Source: Anoplolepis gracilipes (taxonomy: Eukaryota > Arthropoda > Insecta > Hymenoptera > Formicidae). From it: a DNA stretch of 64,000 bases. The stretch covers positions 3,579,001-3,643,000 of the forward strand of contig NC_132980.1 of assembly GCF_047496725.1 (NCBI RefSeq), written 5' to 3'. Made by a program: the position numbers and the translations under genes. The notes beneath the pieces were generated by a model. The model was not told the DNA's origin. It searched no databases and saw nothing but the letters and a program-made list of their open reading frames with translations. Positions 11,320 to 22,103 of this stretch are shown in pieces. Each line of letters opens with the position of its first letter. Positions within the stretch are counted from its first letter, which is position 1.

Positions 11320-11602
11320 TTTCACTGTATAATCAATAATAAAATAATCACAATGTCAATCACGGACAGAAGATAAACGCGACCAAATCGATCGAAGAAA
11401 ATAAATTAATATGTACATGAAAATGAGGCAAAGATGAATAACAATGAGTTTTACACATGGAATGTATTTTTATATATTATATAGTTAAAAAACTAATAAG
11501 ATAGACCAACTAATGACGAAACACGTCTTGTCAAAACAAATCTATGAACTAAACTGTCGGTTTTTAAAAAACAAATTTAAACGACCTTTATTATTTTGTG
11601 TT

Positions 11603-12880
11603 TCAAATATTATTAAGGTTTTCCGTATCTCTTTGTAGGTTTATTGTGTTGTTGAATTTTTTGATATAAAACATTTCGGCTATTTCTCGCTTTTTTACAA
11701 ATTTTTCGTTATGTAGTATATATGAATTGTCCCACTCAAACTCGTGTCCATAATCTGATCTATGTTTACTAATTACAGATTGGTTTGAAGGGTATAACTT
11801 AATATTTTTAAAATGTTCATTAAGCCGTGTGCGTAGATGTCTTTCAGTTTGGCCTATGTAACAAGCATCACAATCCTTACAACATATTTTATATACGACA
11901 TTTGTTTTATTATCAATATGTAAAGTATCTTTGCCACGTCTTATCAAATTATTAAGTTTATTAGTTACGATCGAAGCAACCTTTAAACCGGTGTCACGTA
12001 TTGAACAGCGGAAACAGGCACTAAAATCATTAACGTACGGTAATAACATAAAAAGGTTGTTTGGCTGTAATTTTTCCGTAGATTCGTGATCATTAGTAGT
12101 TGCACGGTTTTTTAAAACATTAATCCTTTTTTGGATATATCGTTCAACAAGTTGTTCAGGAAAGCAATTGTTACGCAAAGTTTTTCGAACTATATTTACT
12201 ATATTTATTATATTTTAGTATGTTCTCTTTATGAAATCTGGAATCCGATAATAATACCGCTTGATCGACGAGATTATATATAGTATTTATTTTATACTTA
12301 GTTGGATGGTTCGAATGAAAGTTAATATATCTTCCGGACCATGTAGGCTTCCTAAACCAGTTAGTTAATAGTGTATTGTCGACACGCATAATCGTAGTAT
12401 TTAAAAAACAAATGGAATTGTTATGTTCTATTTCGAAGGTAAATTTCAGTCGAAGGTAGAAGTTATTGAAGGTCTCTACTAACTCCTCTATGCCTGTGCT
12501 CGGAACGATTGCAAAAATGTCGTCCACATATCTGTAAAATGCCGTGACATTAAAACCTAACGAGTGTAGGCAATGTGATTCAAGGTCATCCATGACCATG
12601 TCGGCTAAAATCGGGGATAAGGGAGAACCCATAGGATTTCCAAAAATTTGTTCATAAAATTGTCCGTTGAAGCTAAAACTGGTCGAGTCCAAAATTAATT
12701 CTATTGTATGTAAGAATTGAGGGAGAATAAGGCTCGTGAGAGGAGTGATGTCATTCCAACGTTTCTGAATGGCACTCAAAACTAAATCTTTGGGAATATT
12801 GGTGAAAAGGGAACTTACGTCCAATGAAACCATCAAATCTCCGTTATCTATGAAGGTGTCCCTGATCTTGGTGGAAAAGG
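11603..12880 (-). pseudogene. Penelope-like polyprotein: reverse transcriptase and GIY-YIG endonuclease
   Basis: The first part (12880 down to 12171) carries RT motifs: MVSLDVSSLFTNIP, GNPMGSPLSPILADMVMDDLE and the catalytic YVDD (codons at 12519-12530). The second part (12178-11603) has a Cys-rich linker with VVYKICCKDCDACYIGQTERHL, the GIY-YIG nuclease variant typical of endonuclease-bearing Penelope elements. The two parts are in different frames that overlap by a few bases near 12175, so one frameshift separates them. Upstream residues STKIRDTFIDNGDL are in frame with the RT, but a TAG precedes them. The enzyme would copy element RNA at a nicked target site. Confidence 0.9.
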
Positions 12881-13731
12881 ACTATTCGTCCTTAATATGC
12901 GAGGCTGATTTTTTAAATTATTTTAATATTTTATAATAAATATCTGAAAATATTTTGAATATTACAGAGTAATATAATTAAAATATCAATATTTCTAATT
13001 ACAGGTCTGTGTGTTCTGGGCCCACAGGCATAGTGAGAAACTTGGTGGCCCAGGACGTATAGTGGAAATATAATAGACGAGGCAAAAATTGGCCACCGAA
13101 AATATAATTGTGGTCGTCTGCTAAAAGGTCAGTGGATTTTTGGATGGTACGAGCGAAATTCTAAGAAGGTTTTCATCGTTCCAGTTGACCGTACGGAAAA
13201 GACGCTCCTGGCATGCACCAAAGAATGGATCATGCCAGGAACGACTATTATGTCAGATTGTTGGAAATCGTATAATTGTCTAGACAATAAAGATTTCCAA
13301 CATATGACAGTAAATCATTCGTACAACTTCGTCGATCCTCAAGCAGGTAAGAATTGTTTGACATTTCCTAAACATAATTTTTACGTTTTATTATAATATG
13401 TTTAAATATATTTTTAAAAATTATAGGCGCACATACACAAAATATAGAGCGCGTTTGGAGAGAGGTTCAGAGAAATATTCCAAGATATGGTCGAAAATCT
13501 GATCATGTTCTTGGATATTTGTCCGAATTTCTTTTCAAACGCGCCTATAGCAGAGAAGCCAGATTCAGGTTGCGCAACATGCCAAATAGAGGGGATACGC
13601 CGGTAGAAGGGATGATGCACACAAGCGGGAACGGCGTACGTGTGTCCTCGGAGATTCGGTTAGCTCCGGATAATAGAAAAGAACAGATGTACTATTTTCT
13701 GTCTCTTTTCTATTCTATGTTCACTTCTTGA

Positions 13732-14020
13732 TTCTTCATACGCACAACAGTTAATAAGGCGAAATGCTTTCTCAAGAATTATTTAAAAAATGATTAATAA
13801 TATGTATAACATTAAAATTATAACTATAAATTATAAATTATATCATTAAATTAAAATTAAATTAAATTAAATTTGAAATTAATATTAATATTAATATTTT
13901 TAATAAATTATTCAACTGTTAAATTTATTAAATATTTAATTCTATACATAAAAATTTAATAATTAAAAAATTATAAATAATTTAATATTAAAAATATTAA
14001 ATAATAATAATAATAATATT
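13732..14020. other. AT-rich spacer
   Basis: Almost pure A/T with short AATAT repeats. No gene seen. Confidence 0.6.
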
Positions 14021-14899
14021 AATATTATATTTAATTTTAATAATTTAATTTCTAAATAATTTTATAAAAGAGACTATAAATCTCGGAAAAGCATTTAACA
14101 CTTACGCATATTAAGAACCAAGCAGCGTTGTACTAAAAAAAAATAATAATAGTAACAAATATATTAGTAATAAGAAACTATATATTTATAGAAAATATAA
14201 TGTAATAACGACTACATATTTAATTTAATTTTACTTTTTTATACGCGAATATATTTATAACACAATACGACACATAAACATATACTCATCACACGTATTG
14301 ACAGTATTAAAATAACAAATGATGGTGAATTTTCACACCACCCGTGAGGTATTACCAATGGCGCGTTTGGTTTTTTTAAAATGGACCTTCGCCTGGAGCC
14401 CTGTTATACCACATTATATTGTATTGCATTATATTATGTTGCATACGAATGCCGTACAGACAAGATATCTTTTACACACCTGTTTTTGCAAATGTGTTTT
14501 TTTAACTTGTAAAAAAACTTTAATTTTTAATTAATCTCCTATTTTTCTTCGACTTATAAAGGTTTTTTTAGGAATAAAAAAAATTCGAATTAGAGAGGTT
14601 TTTCGAGTTTCAGTTTCGAGGTATATAATTTTATATAATTATCTCAACTGTATTTAAATTTGTTTTATTTATTTTTGTTGTAAAGACTATACTAAACGGT
14701 GAAAATAAATATGAGCAAATGATAACCTAGTATGGTACTTAGAACGGAAATAAAACAAAGATTTTTTATAAGAAGTCTTGTGTACTGTGCTAAGTTGTCA
14801 CTTGTTCATGTGTATACTTGATGTTAGTGTCAGTGTCCGGTGTCAAACAGTCTCGCCAGCAAATCAATTGTAAGATTATTATTTTAATTTTAATTTTAA

Positions 14900-14946
14900 T
14901 TATATATATATATATATATATACATATATTTCAATTTTATATTATA

Positions 14947-14997
<51 letters not shown>
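14900..14997. repeat. (TA)n microsatellite
   Basis: Two TA tracts separated by a short TTTCAATTT interruption. Confidence 0.95.
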
Positions 14998-14999
<2 letters not shown>

Positions 15000-15050
15000 T
15001 TAATTTTCTTCTTTTTCTTCTGTCTTGCCATTTTTTAATTTGTAATAATA

Positions 15051-15938
15051 CAGTCTGTTTGATAAGAGCGTGTACGGCAAAACTTTTTTCTAGAAATCGT
15101 TAGAGGGGGGATTTGAACGTGAGCTGATAGCGGGACCCTTCTCCCAAGATGCTTTGTATAGAAATCTTTAGTTATCGTTTGACCTTGGTCACAGAAGCAC
15201 ATATCTCAACATGAGTGTCAAGTATGTATCACGTTACGAAACCGTGTTTCTATATTTGCATCCGAAAGGACCAAAAATGTCGTACGGAGCGGCTGCTAAG
15301 TACATGAAAAAGTCTAAGGCATTTGTAAGTAAGTGGGTGAAACGCTATTACGACGTCAAAAACGTTGATGACCTGCCTGCTTGAGGGGCTGTTTCTCAAA
15401 GCAGGGATTTGGCACTTTGCACATCATCACAGAAAATTTGGACGCTGCCAAAATGGTCAAAATATATGAGAGAGCTTTATTACCATCTGCCCAAAGATGG
15501 TTTACAAGGAAAAATGAAAATTGGCTACTGCAAGAGGGGAATGATGTAAAACATCGGAGTAGACTTTGTACTGCGTGGAAACAAAAAAATGACGTTGACG
15601 TACTGGATTGGCCTTCACAGTCGCCAGATGCAAATCCAATAGAAAATGTTTGGGCGCTCATGAAGTTTAAGCTCCGAGGAAAGAAGATATGGACCGTCAA
15701 GTAGTTAGTTCGACAGATTCGATTTATGTGGAGGTCTTTGTCTAAATATTATGTTGTAAAATTAGTAGAAAGTATGTCTCGGAGATGTCAGTCAATTATT
15801 GATAATGGAGGCGACTGGACAACTTATTAATAGTAAAGCATCACAGTCTATATCATGCATAATGTACGTATTTTTTTTAAATTTATTATCCTAAGTCGTT
15901 TTTGAGTTTCGCCGTACATGCTCTTGTCAAACAGACTG
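15051..15938 (+). mobile_element. Tc1/mariner-type element, internally deleted, TA-flanked
   Basis: TA at 15049-15050 and 15939-15940. Inverted ends CAGTCTGTTTGAYAAGAGC extend about 35 bp with few mismatches. The element is 888 bp, shorter than a full Tc1-like element (about 1.2-1.7 kb), because the middle of the transposase is missing. Confidence 0.9.
15211..15704 (+). pseudogene. Tc1-like transposase, N-terminal helix-turn-helix joined to C-terminal DDE part
   Basis: 15211-15384 encodes a start methionine and a DNA-binding helix-turn-helix (GAAAKYMKKSKAFVSKWVK), ending in TGA. Nearby, 15381-15704 encodes the C-terminal catalytic part, QEGNDVKHRSR...WPSQSPDANPIENVW. The usual second-aspartate motif QDND reads EGND here. 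The region with the first catalytic Asp is absent, so the deletion removed the centre of the gene. The protein would have bound the element's ends and cut at TA; it is dead here. Confidence 0.85.
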
Positions 15939-16253
15939 TATGTGTGACAAAAATATAATAATAAAAAAACCTAAGCGAAAGTTTTGCAAAGCTTGGCTTA
16001 ATAATGAAAGAACTAAATCGTGAAAGTTTCTTTCGATAATTGTCTGTTTTATTGTATTGTGTGTAAAAAAAATTTTTCATGTCATTCGTCTGTTTTCAGA
16101 CATGCAAATACTTTAAGTCATAAAAATATTAAATTTGATAATAATAATAATGATAATTCATGATGATCATGATGATAATCATGATGATTATCCTGATAAT
16201 CATGATAATCATGATAAAAAACCTAAAACACAATACAAAAAACATTTAGACAT

Positions 16254-18191
16254 GAGTGGCCGGAAATTAAAGAATATCAGTCATGGTTACGTGAAGTACC
16301 AAACACTTTTTATTTTTTTTGTTTGGTGTGTAATAAATCAATTACTGGCGGTCTGTCGGAAATACACAGACACGCAAAATGTAAAAGTCACAATTAAATT
16401 TAAAGAAAATAAAATAAATGAAAATAAATCGAATGTAATCGAAGATATAAATATTGAGTCGCTTTTGTCGTTAGATGACCGTAGAAAAGCAGCAGAAATA
16501 AGATATGCCGCATTAATTGCTGACAAAAATATTTCCCATCAAACTGCGAAAGAGATTCTTAGCTTCTTTCAAAACATAGGAAAAGATCCTAATGCATTGA
16601 AAAACATGAGCATGGGTCGAACAAAATGTACAAACATTATTACAAATGTTTTGTGTCCGGTTGAAACGAATCATGACGTTAATAAGCTTCAAAATACCAA
16701 ATTTTCAATTTTCATTGATGAAACATCCGATGTTACAAATGAAAAATGGATGACTTTTTTTGTTCGATATGTTGATCCGGAGACATTAAATATTCACTCA
16801 CAAAGTTAAATTAATTGATATTGATGCCAAAGATTCCAGTGCAGAAAAGTTATTTAATGCATTTAAAAATGAAATGTACAAGTTAGAAATACCATTTTTG
16901 AATATTGTTGGCTTATGCGACAATGCATCGGTTATGACAGGAAAACGTTTATTTAAAAAAAAAAATTAGAAGAAAAATGTCCACATTTATTACCATTTTC
17001 ATGTCCTTATCATTCTGCCGCATTAGTAATGCATACTGCATCTAATAAATTGCCCGAATTTTGCAAGAAATTTAAAAAAAAATTGCTAGTTATCTTAATA
17101 TAGTCCAAAACGTACGGCAATTTTTAAAGAATTTTGCGAATGTTTTCAAGAAAAACATCTCAAATTATTACAATTATGTGATACATGCTGGCTTTCTCAT
17201 TATTTATGCGTCGGAAGACTTCTTGAATCTTGGGATACAATTAAATACTTTCCTACTGAAATGGTAATGAGTGAAAGAACAGACAATGCAGGAAAGTTAC
17301 TGTTTACGATGAACAATGTAGAAACAAAAGCTTATTTTCTTTTTTTAAAGTACGTTTTAAATTTCTTTAACGCATTTAACGCTTTTTTTCAAGCGTCCAA
17401 AATGAGAATTCATTTGTTGCAACCGAAATCTGTAAACTTTCTTTTCCAAATCTGTCAAAATTTTTTAAAAGAGGAACATTTAAAACCATTTTCTACAGAT
17501 ATTATATTCTCTCTAAAACAAAATCAAAAAGCTCTTAATAAAATTAGTTTAGGATCAGAATGTGAAGAATATCTTAACGAATTAATAATAAAAGGTCACG
17601 TAAACATAATTAAAACTATTCGAGAAAAATGTTTAACATTTTATATGACTGCTGCAGATGAAATTCGTCAAACTTTACCTGTAAATGATATATTCTTTTC
17701 AAAATTAAAAGTTTTTCAACCATGTGTAAATTTAGTCAGTAATAATAGAGAAACATCTTTCAATGATGTTTCTTTCGTGGCTAAAACTTTCGGCGGTATT
17801 GATGAAAATGGTTTAAAGCAAGAATGGATTGCGTTACCATTAGATTTTACAATGGAAGAAAATAAGTCTCTCTAAATTAAATTTCGACAATATGTGGAAA
17901 AATATTTTACAACGTTGGTATATTAATAATATTGCTAAATATCCAAGTTTAACAAAACTTATAAGTAGCATTAGATCACTTTCAAATTCAAATGCCGATT
18001 CGAAGAGAATGTTTTCTTGTTTAAGTAATGTTAAAACTAAAAAGCAAAATAAATTTTCGTCAGTTTCTGTTAATGTTATTTGCGTGTTTAAATCAGCATT
18101 AAAAACGAAGGGAGAAATAGTTTTAAACATGACAATTGATAAAAAGCATTTGTCTCTTATGTCAGCAAATAATTTATATGCTCCCGCTTAA
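16254..18191 (+). pseudogene. hAT-family transposase with BED zinc finger, multiply frameshifted
   Basis: The BED finger (WPEIKEYQSWL...FFCLVCNKSITGGLSEIHRHAKC) is in one frame at 16254-16394. The next block is in another frame to 16809 (KFSIFIDETSDVTNEKWMTFF, first catalytic Asp region). After a shift, GLCDNASVMTGK carries the second Asp (about 16915-16945), then CDTCWLSHYLCVGRLLESW. 17261-17875 is open. 17892-18191 ends with the hAT dimerisation block SLSNSNADSKRMFSCLSNVKTK. At least four frame changes and several stops are present. The gene order and motifs are standard for the ZBED-like branch of hAT. The ATG at 16135 leads only into a GAT/CAT low-complexity run and is not the true start. 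Confidence 0.85.
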
Positions 18192-18483
18192 GAAAAAAAA
18201 GTATTTTAAGATTATATACTACGGATGCTGACGAAGCTGGTCCCTCTTCGAAATAATAAACAAATAATTAAATTATTTATTTTATTAATTAATTATTTAT
18301 TTGTTTTTATTATATTTTATTAATTATTTATTTATTTATTTTTTTATTTTATTACTTAATTTTTTATTTTTTTTTATTTTATTTAATAATTTATTAATTA
18401 TATATTGTTATTTTAATTTTACATATTCTATTTTATTTTATTTTATTTTTATTTTAATATTTGAAGGACACCATACCTACCAA

Positions 18484-18715
18484 CAGATGTGTAAAGAGGT
18501 GTAAAGTTTATTAAAGACACCACATTTGGAAAAAAACAGATGTTAGATATTTTGTCTGTAAAAAACGCCACACTTTAAAAAAACAAGTGTGTAAAAGATA
18601 TTTTGTTTATAAAAGACAACATTTTTGCAAAGAACAAATATGTAAAAATTATTTTGTCTACAAAAGATATTACATTTGAAAAAAATAGGTGTATAAAAGA
18701 TATCTTGTCTGTACG
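18484..18715. repeat. Tandem repeat, five units of ~50 bp
   Basis: Unit consensus GTGTAAAAGATATTTTGTCT..AAAAGACACCACATTTGAAAAAA, five divergent copies. The left inverted arm contains only about one unit (14463-14520), so the array expanded on one side only. Confidence 0.8.
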
Positions 18716-19633
18716 ACATTCGCGTGCAGCATAATAAAATGCAACATAATATAATGTGGTATAATAGGACTCCAGGCGAAAGTCCATTTAAAAAAAACCA
18801 AACGCGCCATTGGTGATACCCCACGGGTGATGTGGAAATTCACCATCATTTGTTATTTTAATACTGTCAAAACGATACGTGTGATGAGTATATGTTTATG
18901 TATCATATTGTATTACAAATATATACGCGTATAAAAAAGTAAAATTAAATTAAATATGTAATCGTTATTATATTATATTTTCTATAAATATATAGTTTCT
19001 TATTACTAATATATTTGTTACTATTATTATTTTTTTTTTAGTACAACGCTGCTTGGTTCTTAATATGCGTGAGTGTTAAATGCTTTTTCGAGATTTATAG
19101 TCTCTTTTATAAAATTACTTATAAATTAAATTATTAAAATTAAAATTAAATAAAATTAAATATAATATTGAAAGATAATCAGCTGCCGTCGCATAAACGG
19201 CGCTTTAGGCAGCACACGGTAGCTGCTGCTATATGTCAAAATAAGCAAATTACGGGGCCTAATGCGCGGGCGTATCTCGCGCATGTTTTGCGAAAAACGG
19301 ATCCAAAAAGCCGTTATGGAGAAAAGAGCGCGAGAGCGGACACTCTCCTTCCGGACGTGCTTCGCGACAGTTGTGAAACGTGATAGTGCGAGAGTCTTGA
19401 TTAGCTTTTTGAGTTTGAGTTTCTGTAACAGTGTAACGGAACAGTTTATAATGAATCTTAATTATCATTATTAAGACAACATTCATTATTTAAGTGTGGG
19501 TGCATCGTAATTAAAACCACGAGCCTGTTTCATCCTTCTTTATTCTCGCTACTTCGAATATTCCTAGCTCTCACGACCGCTTCGATCTCCTGATAGTGTT
19601 GAAGATAATTACTATTATCATTAACTTTTCATC

Positions 19634-19655
19634 TCAGAAGTGGGATCTATTCGAA
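19634..19655 (+). promoter_or_regulatory. Candidate primer-binding site (tRNA-Leu-like)
   Basis: TCAGAAGTGGGAT followed by ATTCGAA resembles the complement of leucine-tRNA 3' ends. It lies two bases after TTTTCA, which could be the LTR end. The species of primer tRNA is an inference. Confidence 0.5.
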
Positions 19656-19786
19656 TTAGTTCAATTTTGGGTAGATATACATATATCTTCCAAGAATAGA
19701 AGGAACAAAGACGAAGGCATCGGGTCAAAAAACAAAAACGACCTTCTGGCACCTTCTGTATGGTTTGAACGAGGAAACAAGAAAAC

Positions 19787-21268
19787 ATGGACCGAGCCTA
19801 CTTAGAAAACATGAGCATGGAACAGCTGAGAGAGGAGGCAAGAAAATACGGGCTGCAACCGACGGACAGCAGGAATGCACTCCTGGATTCAATAATGACG
19901 TTCCTGGAGACTCATGTGCCTGAGACAGCGCCTGAATTACCGCCGTTGGCTGCGGATAACCCGGCACCAACCCAGGGTGGACAACCACAAGGAACATCAG
20001 AGATGATGCAGCAGATGTTAGCGGTGCTCCAGCAACAGCAGCAACAGCTCACGCAGATGTTCAGCTTACTGGTAGAAACGAGGAAAGACCCCATCGGGCA
20101 ACCGCCCCGGCAACACCGGGAAACAGCACCGCGTTCAGAAAAGGCGGCACACCAGCCGCAAGAAGCAGAACCAAGGCCAAGCGGGTCAAGATCAGTGAGC
20201 ATATCGCTGTCAGGCGAAGCGGGACGACGCACGACGAAGTCGTGGTCCACAGGGAGTGCCGTGCAAGCCCTGGCTTCACAGATCCCAGAATTTGCCGGGC
20301 AAGATGAAGATAACGTACAAGCCTGGGTACGTAGAGTAGATAAGGTAGCCCAGGTGCATGGAACTTCAGACGGGATGACCTTGCTGGCCGCCTCGTCACG
20401 ACTCACCAAGTCAGCACGCCGATGGTTTGACGTGCAGGCAGATGACGCGGTGGAGTCTTGGAGTTGGCTCAAGAGAGAGCTGACGAAGATTTTTGATCGC
20501 AAAGTTCCGTTCTTCAAGTTGATGCAGAAGATCGATTCGCGCAAATGGTCGCCGAACAAGGAATCGTTCGACGAATACGCAATCGATAAACTGGCACTGA
20601 TGCATCGAATAGACCTCCCCGAACAAGACAAAATACAACTACTGGTCAGCGGGATTCAATAGACGGCATTGAGGGCAACAGCGTTAGCGGTCGCGGAGGA
20701 AACACTGGGTCGCTTCTTGGAAAAGATGCGGAGGATCACCCAAGGCACAGCGGACTGGGAGAAAAAGACGACATCCTCCAGCCAAGCCACAAGGGTCAAA
20801 GACGGTTCCTGTAAGAATTGAACAACGGGTCATAGTCATAAAGAATGCCGAGGGGAAGTAAGTTGTTTTTATTGTAAAGAGAAAAGGCATCGCCGCTACG
20901 ATTGCCCAGCGTTAAAGGAAAAAGAGGTGAGAGCCTCAACGAGAGGCGTGAGCTCCTCGGGAATCACAGCGGCCGCCGTAATTCCGCAGCCGACGTCATC
21001 GCGGTCAGATACCGTCGCGGTTGTTCAGGAGCCGATGAGTAACACGCGCTTAGTTATCGATGATCCTCTTGTCACGGTAAAATTGTTACTAGAAAAAGAG
21101 AAAGAAATGTCAGCGTTAATAGACACGGAAAGCCCCGTCTCGTTTATAAAAGCTCGTGCATATAATAATTTTGTAAAACCGTATAAAGAAGCTACATGTG
21201 TTACTAGTAATTTAAAGAATTTATCGAACGAACCGTTAGATATCTTAGGAGCGATAACTATCGAGTAA
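19787..21268 (+). pseudogene. gag: Ty3/gypsy Gag with SAP-like N-terminus, two zinc knuckles and protease start
   Basis: ATG at 19787. Residues 5-45 resemble a SAP helix pair (MSMEQLREEARKYGLQ); then a Q-rich run, a capsid-like region (about 165-290, RRWFDVQADDAVESW...) and two CCHC knuckles. The frame continues to 21268 but is interrupted by TAG at 20660-20662 and TGA at 20819-20821. The second stop replaces the second cysteine of knuckle 1 (CKN*TTGHSHKEC); knuckle 2 is complete (CFYCKEKRHRRYDC). The end has a protease-like ALIDTES, where DTG/DSG is expected, then breaks off. Gag would package element RNA in the cytoplasm. Two point stops with an otherwise open frame suggest fairly recent decay. 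Confidence 0.85.
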
Positions 21269-21291
21269 GTTTTGTTATATTTTTTTATGGG

Positions 21292-21310
21292 GACGGGGCT
21301 TCGCCCCGTC
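21292..21310. other. Strong GC hairpin in AT-rich DNA
   Basis: GACGGGGC-TTC-GCCCCGTC, a perfect 8-bp stem with a 3-base loop, just after the gag fragment. Role unknown. Confidence 0.6.
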
Positions 21311-21394
21311 TAAGCATGTACTTTGCAATGCATATACGATTCCACATGGGTTTGCAACTTGCATAGCTACATTATTAAAAAGGATTTATTTAAA

Positions 21395-21819
21395 ATTTCG
21401 TGCACAATATTGCTAAGTTACTAAAACGCATGCGCACGTGACCGCAGCGCATGCTCATATCGCTAGATTTAGTCAGTATGATTTCCTAATCGTGAAATCT
21501 GACATTTTTAACAATTAATATCTCGGTTCGCGAGGCAGAGCGACGATTATTTCTGCCAGATTCGTTCGTTTCGAGCCAAAACGCGTCGAATAAGCCTATT
21601 TTGATCAAAATCTGAGGCAACTCTTCTGGATAATTACCTACTTCAAATTCTTTCTGTACAAGTAACTATAACCGAAAAAAAGTTTTAAAAAACCGTAATT
21701 ATTTCGGTTTCGGTTTCGTTCACTGGTCAAGAAACCGAAACTGAAACTGAAACATTTATTTGATTTTATTAAACCGTAACCGGAACCGAACTGAAAAAAG
21801 TTTTCGGTCCGGGTCCCTG
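21395..21819. repeat. Right inverted-repeat arm of the composite
   Basis: 21395-21640 is the inverted partner of 9741-9990; 21645-21819 is the inverted partner of the first ~175 bp of the MITE at 10029 and ends GGTCCGGGTCCCTG. Confidence 0.75.
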
Positions 21820-22103
21820 ATTAAAGCTAATAAAAATATTCAAATTAAAGTTTAAAAATAGGTATAAATTAATTTTAATAGGTATAAATTAAAATTAAAC
21901 ATATAAAATTATCATAAATGTACTTTATATGAAAAACATATTGAACATTACATAATTCGGAAAATAAATACAGTACATACAAAAACATATGAGTATTTCG
22001 TTATAAAATAGACGTTTGAAATTTATAATATTACGAGATATATCATTAATATAAATTAACAAAAGAATGTCGTTTGTAATTAGCAGAAAGCAAATTATCT
22101 TCA

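Larger units (their letters stand above)
11220..12895 (-). mobile_element. Penelope-like retroelement (RT plus GIY-YIG), 5'-truncated
   Basis: Minus-strand element lying entirely in intron 1 of the Merlin transposase. It encodes the C-terminal reverse transcriptase and GIY-YIG endonuclease and is followed by a ~380-bp 3' region with a degenerate hammerhead-like motif near 11288-11319. The 5' end is lost near 12887-12895, after an in-frame TAG just upstream of the RT. Exact insertion borders were not resolved. Confidence 0.8.
10866..13731 (+). pseudogene. Merlin (ISXO2-like, IS1595-type) DDE transposase, interrupted
   Basis: Exon 1 (10866-11183) starts MVFLANTITCDKCGSDL, with a Cys-rich N-terminus and IVDWFNFCRE, ending at a GTAATT donor. 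Exon 2 (13005-13346) follows a TTACAG acceptor and continues in phase: VCVFWAHRHSEKLGGPGRIVEI, then after a 5-bp insertion that shifts the frame, DEAKIGHRKYNCGR and TIMSDCWKSYN. An 80-bp intron (13347-13426, GTAAGA..TATAG) leads to exon 3 with GAHTQNIERVWREVQ. These are the D..D..E blocks of ISXO2/Merlin transposases. Intron 1 has been enlarged to ~1.8 kb by a Penelope-like element. Apart from the 5-bp insertion the coding sequence is well kept. The end of the gene after about 13640 is unclear. Confidence 0.85.
14021..19169. mobile_element. 5.1-kb element bounded by ~480-bp inverted repeats, holding Tc1-like and hAT relics
   Basis: 14021-14520 and 18690-19169 are inverted copies (for example AAGAACCAAGCAGCGTTGT in the left arm and its complement near 19040). 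Both arms hold a segment reading ACCACCCGTGAGGT / ACCCCACGGGTGATG. Inside are a Tc1-like element, a TA microsatellite and a hAT transposase. The right arm is preceded by five ~50-bp tandem units; the left arm has about one. The hAT gene is the likeliest original occupant, but the hAT-to-arm link is inference. No target duplication recognised because flanks are AT-rich. Confidence 0.65.
19170..21268 (+). mobile_element. Ty3/gypsy LTR retrotransposon fragment: LTR/leader, gag and start of pol
   Basis: A GC-richer non-coding stretch (19170-19631) precedes a tRNA-type primer-binding sequence, a gag gene and the first residues of an aspartic protease, then stops near 21268. Nothing of RT, RNase H or integrase follows, and no second LTR is seen. 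The fragment lies between the 5.1-kb inverted-repeat element and the right arm of the composite. Confidence 0.75.
9181..21819. mobile_element. Composite element bounded by CAGGGAYCCGGACCGAA inverted ends and an 8-bp near-duplication
   Basis: The left end (CAGGGATCCGGACCGAA at 9181) and right end (ending at 21819) are inverted copies. Flanks are ATGAAAGC (9173-9180) and ATTAAAGC (21820-21827), identical at 7 of 8 positions. A further ~250 bp is shared in inverted orientation between about 9741-9990 and 21395-21640. The simplest reading is one old DNA transposon with long inverted repeats, later inflated to 12.6 kb by nested insertions. Its own transposase could be the Merlin gene next to the left arm or the hAT gene further in; both superfamilies make 8-bp duplications. 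Confidence 0.6.

Noticed and set aside
16135..16253. ATG start of the hAT frame with Asp/His repeats
   Set aside because: This is an ATG/GAT/CAT low-complexity run; the true N-terminal BED finger is in another frame from 16254.
19912..20631. Long minus-strand open frame opposite gag
   Set aside because: Shadow of the Gag frame in GC-richer sequence; the plus strand has the recognisable domains.
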